Below are positions 29,200 to 61,905 of a stretch of DNA of 64,000 nt, piece after piece. The stretch comes from Amycolatopsis balhimycina FH 1894 (GTDB lineage: Bacteria; Actinomycetota; Actinomycetes; Mycobacteriales; Pseudonocardiaceae), in contig NZ_KB913037.1 in the NCBI RefSeq assembly GCF_000384295.1, positions 164,762 through 228,761 of the forward strand, in the 5' to 3' direction. Numbering within the stretch: the first letter of the stretch is position 1; each line of letters opens with the position of its first letter. The notes beneath the pieces are model-generated. The model did no database searches. It was given only the letters and a program-made list of their open reading frames with translations, and had not been told where the DNA came from. A program made the translations under genes and the position numbers.

Positions 29200-30390
29200 T
29201 CACGCCGGCTGGGTGAGGGTGGCCAGGTGGTGCTCGATCAGATCGGCCGACCGCGTCGCGGCCGGCACTCCGAGCCGGAGCTCCTCCCGCACGGCGGCCA
29301 CGTTCGCCTGGATCCGCTCGCTCGTGTGCACCGTGTCCACCGCGTCCCGCAGCCGTTGGGCGGTCAGCGTTTCCGGCTCCAGCAGGAGGCCGAGACCCTG
29401 GTCGGCCACCGTGCGCGCGGTGAGCAGTTCCTCGCGCTGCTGCGGCACGGTCACCAGCGGCACGCCGGCGGTCAGTGATTCCAGCACCGAGTTCATCCCG
29501 GCGTGGGAGACGAAGGCTTCGGCGTGCCGCAGCACGGACAGCTGCGGGAAGTACGGCCGCACCTCGGTGTTGGCCGGCGCCGGGCCGAGGGCCGCCGGGT
29601 CGACGTGCTCGCCGATGGCCACCGCGACCTGCCAGCCGGTGCCGCCGAAGGCCTCGAAGCACTGCCGGAAGAAGGCGGTCGTGTCGGCCAGGAAGCTGCC
29701 CATCGAGATGAACAGCAGCGGCCGGTCGCCGGTTTTCCGCCAGGCGGTGTCGTCCGCCCAGCCACCCAGTGCCGGGCCGACGAACTGGAACCGCTCGTCG
29801 AAGGTGTCCGCGGCGGGCTGGAACGAGCGCGGCAGGAAGACCAGGTTGAGCGGAGCGCAGTTCTCCCGCTGGTGCGGGGGAGTCAGGCCGAACTCGGCCG
29901 CTGTGCGCAGCTGGCGCTGGAAGATCTCGGTGAAGATTTCGACGGCACGGGGGTCGGACATGTCCGTGCCCCCGGCCAGCAGTTCGTCAAGCGAGAAGTG
30001 GCTGTTGCTGGCGTACGTCGGGTTCAGCGCGACGCAGGGCACGTGGAACCGTTCGGCCACCATGGTCGCCGACGCCGCCTGCGAGTCGTAGCACAGCACG
30101 TCCGGGCGGTCGTTCTCGAAGAGTTCGTTCAGCAGCCGTCCGCTGACCTTGGTCATCGCCAGCAGCGCCTCCGCGGTCGCCACCGTGTGGCGGGCGCTGG
30201 GCGTGGCCGAGCGCGGCGGCAGCGCCACCGGGATCGGCAGCAGCGCGGCGCCGGCCGCCTCGACGTCCGCGCGGAACTTGTCGTGGGCGGCGTAGGTGAC
30301 CCGGTGGCCGCGGTCGCGCAGTTCGCGGGCTAGCGGCAGGGTCGGGCGGAGGTGTCCCTGCGCGGGCACGGTGACGAACAGAACATGCAT
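29200..30390 (-). CDS. Family 1 glycosyltransferase, macrolide (MGT/OleD-like) type
   Basis: A 396-aa GT-B enzyme; the ATG start is preceded by AGAGGGG. The N-terminal domain opens with the Rossmann stretch HVLFVTVPAQGHLRP; His13 fits the catalytic base of OleD-type enzymes and Asp102 its partner. The C-terminal nucleotide-sugar domain carries HAGMNSVLE (296-304) and PQQREEL (316-322), the latter with Glu-Glu where many relatives have Asp/Glu-Gln. This family moves sugars from UDP- or dTDP-sugars to macrolides and other aglycones, either for biosynthesis or for intracellular self-inactivation. No deoxysugar biosynthesis genes are in the window, so a primary-metabolism donor such as UDP-glucose or UDP-GlcNAc is possible; the latter would give a substrate to the nearby deacetylase. 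It is a single gene, divergent from the DeoR-family regulator at 30609. Confidence 0.9.
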   Translation of the reverse strand: MHVLFVTVPAQGHLRPTLPLARELRDRGHRVTYAAHDKFRADVEAAGAALLPIPVALPPRSATPSARHTVATAEALLAMTKVSGRLLNELFENDRPDVLCYDSQAASATMVAERFHVPCVALNPTYASNSHFSLDELLAGGTDMSDPRAVEIFTEIFQRQLRTAAEFGLTPPHQRENCAPLNLVFLPRSFQPAADTFDERFQFVGPALGGWADDTAWRKTGDRPLLFISMGSFLADTTAFFRQCFEAFGGTGWQVAVAIGEHVDPAALGPAPANTEVRPYFPQLSVLRHAEAFVSHAGMNSVLESLTAGVPLVTVPQQREELLTARTVADQGLGLLLEPETLTAQRLRDAVDTVHTSERIQANVAAVREELRLGVPAATRSADLIEHHLATLTQPA

Positions 30391-30547
30391 GTCAAGTGGT
30401 TCCCCTCTGTTCGTGGTCGCGTCGAGCCGTACCGGGATTATGCGCCGGGAAGGTGTAGGTCTTCTCCCAGTCCGGATCGCGATGGCCCATCGGGCCCACC
30501 GGATCGGTACGCGAGTGCACGTGTGCCGCCGAATGCGCCCGAGCAGG

Positions 30548-30575
30548 TTGCCAGCGTGAATTTTTGACTTACGAT
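30548..30575 (+). promoter_or_regulatory. Candidate sigma-70-type promoter of the first DeoR regulator
   Basis: TTGCCA (30548-30553) and TACGAT (30570-30575) are separated by 16 bases, inside the one AT-richer stretch of the 218-bp divergent region. A transcript starting near 30582 would place the GTG at 30609 about 27 bases downstream. This also argues against using the TTG at 30564 as the start. Confidence 0.4.
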
Positions 30576-30608
30576 CACGCAGGTCTCAGCAACAACGGGG
30601 TGGTGAGC

Positions 30609-31379
30609 GTGGACGGAGAACAACGTCGTCGGACGATCGCCCATTGGGTGCGCGAGCACGGTGGGCTCACCGTCCTCGAGTTCGCCGAGCAGCACGGCGT
30701 CAGCCCCGAGGCCGTCCGGTCCGACCTGGCCGCGCTGGAGCACCAGGGCACCCTGCGGCGGGTGCCGGACGGCGCCGTCCCCGTCGTGCCGGTGCAGCCG
30801 GCCGCGAGGGCCCCGTCCACGGCCCCCGGGAGGTGCCGGATGCACGCGGAGAAGGAGCGGATCGCCAGGGCCGCGGTCGGCGAGGTGCCCGACGGCGGCT
30901 CGATCCTGCTCGACGCCGGGAGCACCGTGGCGCAGCTGGCCGGACTGCTGCCGGCCGGTCGCGACCTGACCATCGTCACGCAGTCGCTGGCCGTGGCCGT
31001 GGCGCTGAGCGACCGGCCGGACCTCGACCTGATGCTGATCGGCGGCCGTGTCCGCGGCTGCTCGCTGGCCCTGGTGGACAGCTGGGCGCTGCGCACGCTG
31101 GCCGGCACCCGCGTCGACGTCGCTTTCCTCGGCGCCGACGGCGTGTCCGTGCGGCACGGGATGACCGTCCGGGACGGGGCGGCGGCGATGGTGAAGCGTG
31201 CGGCGATGGTGGCCGCGCAGCGGACCGTGCTGCTGGCCGACCACACCAAGCTCGACCAGGATCGCCTGGCCAGTTTCGGCTCGCTGGCCGAGGTCGACAT
31301 CCTGATCACCGACGACGGGGCCGACCCCGAGCGCGTCGGCGCGATCACCGCGGCCGGGCCGCGCGTGGTCGTGGTCTGA
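30609..31379 (+). CDS. DeoR-family transcriptional regulator
   Basis: A 256-aa protein with an N-terminal winged helix-turn-helix (about residues 20-52, VLEFAEQHGVSPEAVRSDLAAL). A DeoRC sugar-phosphate sensor domain follows, with LLDAGST near the ligand pocket and VLLADHTKL further on. GTG 30609 is chosen by alignment with the neighbouring paralogue, which starts MYAEERQR where this one reads VDGEQRRR; GGGG lies nine bases upstream. In-frame GTGs at 30600 and 30603 are alternatives. The usual HGGA after the helix-turn-helix reads PDGA and is followed by a proline/alanine-rich insertion. Family members repress sugar catabolic operons and release DNA on binding a sugar phosphate. The targets here are unknown: the gene is divergent from the glycosyltransferase and convergent with the second DeoR gene, 19 bases between stops. 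Confidence 0.88.
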   Translation: MDGEQRRRTIAHWVREHGGLTVLEFAEQHGVSPEAVRSDLAALEHQGTLRRVPDGAVPVVPVQPAARAPSTAPGRCRMHAEKERIARAAVGEVPDGGSILLDAGSTVAQLAGLLPAGRDLTIVTQSLAVAVALSDRPDLDLMLIGGRVRGCSLALVDSWALRTLAGTRVDVAFLGADGVSVRHGMTVRDGAAAMVKRAAMVAAQRTVLLADHTKLDQDRLASFGSLAEVDILITDDGADPERVGAITAAGPRVVVV

Positions 31380-31398
31380 GCCGCCCCGGGAGCCGCGC

Positions 31399-32160
31399 TC
31401 AAGCCGTGACGATCCGGGGTCCGGCTCCGGCGAGGTCTCGGGCTACGTGTTTGTCGATGCCGTCGTCGGTGATGAAGGTGTCGATGTCGGATAGTTCGGC
31501 GAAGCGGGCGAAGTGGTCGTTGCCGACTTTGGTGTGGTCGGCGAGGAGGACGGTGCGGCGGGCGCAGTTGATGGAGGCTTGTTTGACCATGGCTTCGGCG
31601 GTGTCGGGGGTGGTGAGGCCGCGTTCGAGGGATAGTCCGTTGGTGGCGATGAAGGCGACTTCGACGAAGGTGTCTCGGAGGGCTTGGAGGGCCCAGGAGT
31701 CGACGAGGGCGAGGGTGCGGCCGCGGAGTCGTCCGCCGACGAGCATGAGGGTGATGTTGGGGCGGGTGGAGAGGGTCGTGGCGATGGTGATGGAGTTGGT
31801 GACGACGGTGAGTTCGCGGTCGGCGGGGAGGTGTTCGGCGAGGCGGGCGGTGGTGCTGCCGGCGTCGAGGAGGATGGCGCCTTCTTCGGGGATTTCGGTG
31901 ATGGCGGCTTTGGCGATGCGGTCTTTTTCGGTGGCCATGAGGGTGTTGCGGGTGGCGAGGGCGGGTTCGAACCCGAGGCGTCCGGCGGGGATGGCGCCGC
32001 CGTGGACGCGGCGAGCCAGCCCCGTCCGCTCCAGGACGGTCAAGTCGCGGCGGATGGTTTCGGCGGTCACAGCGAATTCCGCCGCCAGCGGAACGACGTC
32101 CACCCGGCCGTGCGCCCGTAATCGTTCCGCGATGATCCTCTGCCGTTCTTCCGCGTACAA
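31399..32160 (-). CDS. DeoR-family transcriptional regulator with mosaic codon usage
   Basis: A 253-aa repressor with a complete DeoR fold: helix-turn-helix VVPLAAEFAVTAETIRRDL, hinge HGGAI, and DeoRC domain with LLDAGSTT and VLLADHTKV. The TTG start at 32160 follows GGGGAAAC and matches the usual MYAEERQ opening. Codon 14 is TTA (32119-32121), the rare leucine codon read by the bldA-type tRNA and the only one I noticed in the window. From about residue 58 onward, codons end almost only in C or A (CTC, GCC, GAA, AAA) and avoid CTG, GTG and GCG. The first 57 codons and all neighbours use G-ending codons freely. The gene therefore looks like a hybrid. Sequence type suggests a sugar (for example fructose) operon repressor, but no sugar operon is adjacent. 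Confidence 0.9.
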   Translation of the reverse strand: MYAEERQRIIAERLRAHGRVDVVPLAAEFAVTAETIRRDLTVLERTGLARRVHGGAIPAGRLGFEPALATRNTLMATEKDRIAKAAITEIPEEGAILLDAGSTTARLAEHLPADRELTVVTNSITIATTLSTRPNITLMLVGGRLRGRTLALVDSWALQALRDTFVEVAFIATNGLSLERGLTTPDTAEAMVKQASINCARRTVLLADHTKVGNDHFARFAELSDIDTFITDDGIDKHVARDLAGAGPRIVTA

Positions 32161-32524
32161 CGCCGTTTCCCCGATCCCCTCGCGAGCGTGACGAAGTGGC
32201 AGTCTAGGTGGACTTGACGGCGCAAGTTCCTGGTTTGCGGGATACGCGGGAAATCATCGACCCGGTGATCATCGGGCATGGTCCGGACGTTCAACGGGTG
32301 CAATGTCCTCTTCGGCGCAACGGACAGTCCACTCCGGATTGTTAAGGTTCTCCCCAGTGCCGGAAGCGGTACAACAGGGGGAAACTCCGCCGAATCAGCG
32401 GCCCATTGGTCGACGAAGCAGGGCTGCGGCGAAGACACCCGGTGGGCGGAGTCTCGGGAATTCCCGGATCTCGGCTGCGTAACCTGCCGGTGTTCGCCGA
32501 CCGGTTCCGCGTGATCGGAGTGTC
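32161..32524. promoter_or_regulatory. Divergent intergenic region between DeoR regulator and GT-C gene
   Basis: 364 bases without a convincing gene. It must hold promoters for the DeoR gene (left) and for the GT-C/P450/PKS operon (right), but no well-spaced -35/-10 pair could be read. One 16-bp palindrome with a single mismatched pair, CCCGGTGATCATCGGG (32261-32276), lies about 100 bases upstream of the DeoR start and is a candidate operator. GGAG at 32517-32520 is the probable ribosome site of the GT-C gene. Confidence 0.4.
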
Positions 32525-34039
32525 TTGGCCACCTGCGTCGAAGCACCGCATGAGATCAGGTCACTCGCTCCTTTGGCGCGGACTCCGGTCTTCGTCGTCG
32601 CGGGGCTCTTCGGGGTGGTGTTGCTCGCCGTAGCCGGTCGGTACGGCTACTTCGGGGACGAGCTGTACTTCCTCGCCGCCGGGCGGCACCTCGCTTGGGG
32701 GTACGCCGACCAGCCTCCGCTCGTTCCCGTGCTCGCCCGGATTCTCGAATCCCTCGCGCCGGGCAACGTCTTCGTGCTGCGGTTGCCCGCCATGGCCGTG
32801 ATGGTCGTCGCCGTCGTGGTCAGCGCGCTGATCGCCCGTGAACTCGGTGGGGGACGGCGGGCGCAGGTCATGGCCGCCGCGACCTTCGCCGTGTCGACGC
32901 AGTTCGTGGCGAGCGGCCACTACCTCGCGACGTCGACCTTCGACCCCTTCTTCTGGACGTTGCTGGGCTGGCTGCTGGTGCGGTGGGTCCGCACCCGTGC
33001 CGACGACCTGCTCGTGTGGGCGGGGGTGGTCACCGGCCTCGCCTTGAACACGAAGTTCCTCGTCGGCGCGTTCTGGGGCGTCGCCGTGCTCGCGGTACTC
33101 GCCTGCGGACCCCGGGAGCTGCTGCGGCGGCCGGCGCTGTGGCTCGGCGGGCTGATCGCGCTGGCCATGGTCGCGCCGACGCTCGGCTGGCAGGCCACGC
33201 ACGGCTGGCCGCAGCTCGCGATGAGCGCCGCCATCTCGCAGGAGGTCGCCGCGATGCCCGGCGGACGGGCCATGATCGTGCCGGTCATGCTCTTCCTCGC
33301 CGGACTCCCCGTCGCGGCCCTGCTGCTCGGCTACGGCGGCTGGCGGCTGATGCGCTCCCCGGCGTTGCGCGAGTACCGCTTCCTCGGCTGGACCACTGCC
33401 GGACTCACCGTGCTCTTCGTCGTCATCGCCGGGCGTCAGTACTACGTCGCCGGGCTCTACGGCGTGTGCTGGGCCGCCGCCGCGGTCGAGTTCGAACGAG
33501 GGCAGCCGGCGCGGTGGTGGCGGTGGGCCGCCTCCTGGCCGGTGTACGTCCTGACCGCGCTGGTCATGCTGCCGACCGCGTTGCCGGTCTGGCCGCAGTC
33601 GTGGCTGCGCGACCACCCGGGCCTGCCCAAAGCCGTGTTCTCCGCCGAAGAGATCGGCTGGCCGGAGGTGGCAGGCTCCATCGCGAAGACCTTCCACGCG
33701 CTGCCGGACCCGGCGCACACCGCGATCGTGACGCGGATGTACTGGCAGGCCGCCGCGGTCGACCACTACGGCCCGGCGTTCGGCCTGCCCGAGCCGGCCA
33801 GCCCGAACCGCGGCTACCACTCCCTGGTGACACCGCCGGACTCCGCGGTGAACGTCCTCTACGCCGGTCCGGGCCCGCAGCCGCTCCAAGGCCACTTCGC
33901 CGACGTGAAGCGCGTCGGCACCGTCGACTCCGGACTCGGGATCCCGAACACCAGCCAGGGCCTGCCACTGTGGCTGGCCACCGGCCGGGCCGAAAGCTGG
34001 GCGACGCTTTGGCCGAAGCTGCGGGACTTCCACGTCTGA
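32525..34039 (+). CDS. Membrane GT-C glycosyltransferase (GT39/ArnT-like, polyprenyl-phosphate-sugar dependent)
   Basis: A 504-aa protein with about nine to eleven hydrophobic segments over residues 20-360 and a soluble C-terminal part. The first loop carries the acidic pair Asp45-Glu46 in YGYFGDELYFLAAG, the signature of PMT_2/ArnT-like enzymes. These take sugars from polyprenyl phosphate carriers on the outer face of the membrane. TTG 32525 is taken as start because GGAG lies four bases upstream and no ATG or GTG gives the complete first helix; a somewhat later start is possible. The next gene begins 25 bases on, so this heads an operon with a P450 and the giant PKS. That position suggests glycosylation of the polyketide during or after export, as opposed to a cell-wall role. 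The sugar cannot be read from the sequence. Confidence 0.85.
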   Translation: MATCVEAPHEIRSLAPLARTPVFVVAGLFGVVLLAVAGRYGYFGDELYFLAAGRHLAWGYADQPPLVPVLARILESLAPGNVFVLRLPAMAVMVVAVVVSALIARELGGGRRAQVMAAATFAVSTQFVASGHYLATSTFDPFFWTLLGWLLVRWVRTRADDLLVWAGVVTGLALNTKFLVGAFWGVAVLAVLACGPRELLRRPALWLGGLIALAMVAPTLGWQATHGWPQLAMSAAISQEVAAMPGGRAMIVPVMLFLAGLPVAALLLGYGGWRLMRSPALREYRFLGWTTAGLTVLFVVIAGRQYYVAGLYGVCWAAAAVEFERGQPARWWRWAASWPVYVLTALVMLPTALPVWPQSWLRDHPGLPKAVFSAEEIGWPEVAGSIAKTFHALPDPAHTAIVTRMYWQAAAVDHYGPAFGLPEPASPNRGYHSLVTPPDSAVNVLYAGPGPQPLQGHFADVKRVGTVDSGLGIPNTSQGLPLWLATGRAESWATLWPKLRDFHV

Positions 34040-34064
34040 ACACCAACGAAACGAAGGGAACCGA

Positions 34065-35243
34065 GTGGACGGCACCGAGTCCTACCCGTTCAACCACGGC
34101 GCCGGACTGGCGCTGGACGACGCCTACGCCGAAGCACGCGAGCGGCCCGGCCTGACCCGGGTGCGGATGCCCTTCGGGGAGCCCGCGTGGCTGGTCACCC
34201 GCTACGCCGACGCCCGCCAGGTGCTGGGCGACCGGCGGTTCTCCACCCAGCTCGCCACCGAGCACGACTGGGCCCGCGTCATCCCGATGCGCGCCGAAAT
34301 GGGCATCCTCGGCCTCGACGCGCCCGACCACCCGAGGCTGCGGCGGCTCGTGGCGAAGGCGTTCACCGCCGCGCGGATCGAAGGGCTGCGGCCATGGGTG
34401 CGCGACCTCGCGCACCGCCTCATCACCGACATGACGGCCGAAGGCGACACCGCGGACCTCGCGGAGCAGTTCGCCCTGCCGTTCTCGGTGCAGGTGATCT
34501 GCGAGCTGCTCGGCGTGCCTCCGGAGGACCGCCCGAAGTTCCGCGGGTGGACGGACTGGGTCTTTTCGACCGTGCCGATCAGCCCCGAAGAGTTCATGGC
34601 CAACCACGCGGCCTTCCGCGGGTACATGGCCGCCCTCGTCGACGCCCGCCGGGAAGCACCGCGTGACGACCTGCTCTCCGCGCTGATCCGCGCCCAGGAC
34701 GACGAAGACACGATCAGCTCCGACGAGCTCGTCGACCTGGCCAACTCGCTGCTCCTGGCCGGGCACGAAACCACCGCGTCGCAGGTCACCAACTTCGTCG
34801 ACGTCCTCCTGCACGACGCGCGGGGCTGGTCGCGGCTGCTGGCCGACCCGGACCTCGTGCCGTCCGCCGTCGAAGAGCTGACCCGGTTCGTACCGCTGAT
34901 GTCGGGCTCGGTTTTCCCGCGCTACGCCGCCGAGGACGTCGAGGTCGGCGGGACGCTCGTCCGCGCCGGTGAAGGAGTGCTGGTGTCACTCGGTTCGGCC
35001 GACCGCGACCCCGGGCGGTTCGCCGAACCGGACCGGCTCGACCTCGCCCGGGAGAACAACGTGCACCTCGGCTACAGCCACGGCGCACACCACTGCTTCG
35101 GCGCCGCGCTCGCCCGCGTCGAGCTGCAGGAAGCGTTGCGCGCGCTGCTGGAGCGGTTGCCCGGGCTCGAGGTGGCCGGCGAGGTCACCTGGAAGCCGCA
35201 GGTCAGCGTCCGCGGTGTGAGCCAGTACACGGTGGGTTGGTGA
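34065..35243 (+). CDS. Cytochrome P450 (CYP105/107-like tailoring type)
   Basis: A 392-aa P450; the GTG start has AAGGGAA four bases upstream. Motifs are complete: I-helix AGHETT (232-237) with the acid-alcohol pair, ExxR at Glu271-Arg274, and heme loop YSHGAHHCFG with Cys344, where Tyr stands for the usual Phe at the loop start. It lies between the GT-C gene and the PKS loading subunit on the same strand, with gaps of 25 and 76 bases, so it is almost certainly part of the right polyketide operon. It is likely to hydroxylate the polyketide made there. No redox partner gene is nearby; household ferredoxins are presumably used. Confidence 0.93.
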   Translation: MDGTESYPFNHGAGLALDDAYAEARERPGLTRVRMPFGEPAWLVTRYADARQVLGDRRFSTQLATEHDWARVIPMRAEMGILGLDAPDHPRLRRLVAKAFTAARIEGLRPWVRDLAHRLITDMTAEGDTADLAEQFALPFSVQVICELLGVPPEDRPKFRGWTDWVFSTVPISPEEFMANHAAFRGYMAALVDARREAPRDDLLSALIRAQDDEDTISSDELVDLANSLLLAGHETTASQVTNFVDVLLHDARGWSRLLADPDLVPSAVEELTRFVPLMSGSVFPRYAAEDVEVGGTLVRAGEGVLVSLGSADRDPGRFAEPDRLDLARENNVHLGYSHGAHHCFGAALARVELQEALRALLERLPGLEVAGEVTWKPQVSVRGVSQYTVGW

Positions 35244-35256
35244 TTCTCTAAGGAAA

Positions 35257-35273
35257 TCCCGGCGGTGCCGGGA
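35257..35273 (+). terminator. Short hairpin between the P450 and the giant PKS
   Basis: TCCCGGC (35257-35263) pairs with GCCGGGA (35267-35273) around a 3-base loop. No T-tract follows. It may be an mRNA processing or pausing element that sets PKS level relative to the upstream genes; function is a guess. Confidence 0.25.
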
Positions 35274-35319
35274 GTTAGCTCGCGGAGTCGGGACCGCCGT
35301 ACTCGTCGCCGGGAGCAGC

Positions 35320-61890
<26,571 letters not shown>

Positions 61891-61905
61891 ACCCGAAGGT
61901 GCGCC

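Noticed and set aside
30564..30608. TTG 30564 as start of the first DeoR regulator
   Set aside because: It overlaps the best -10 candidate and adds residues with no similarity to the family. GTG 30609 aligns with the start of the neighbouring paralogue.
32339..32375. TTGTTA and TACAAC as a promoter for the GT-C operon
   Set aside because: The spacing is 25 bases, too long for a sigma-70-type promoter.
22867..35319. tRNA, rRNA or riboswitch genes in the non-PKS segment
   Set aside because: No cloverleaf, conserved rRNA stretch or known riboswitch core could be recognised on either strand.
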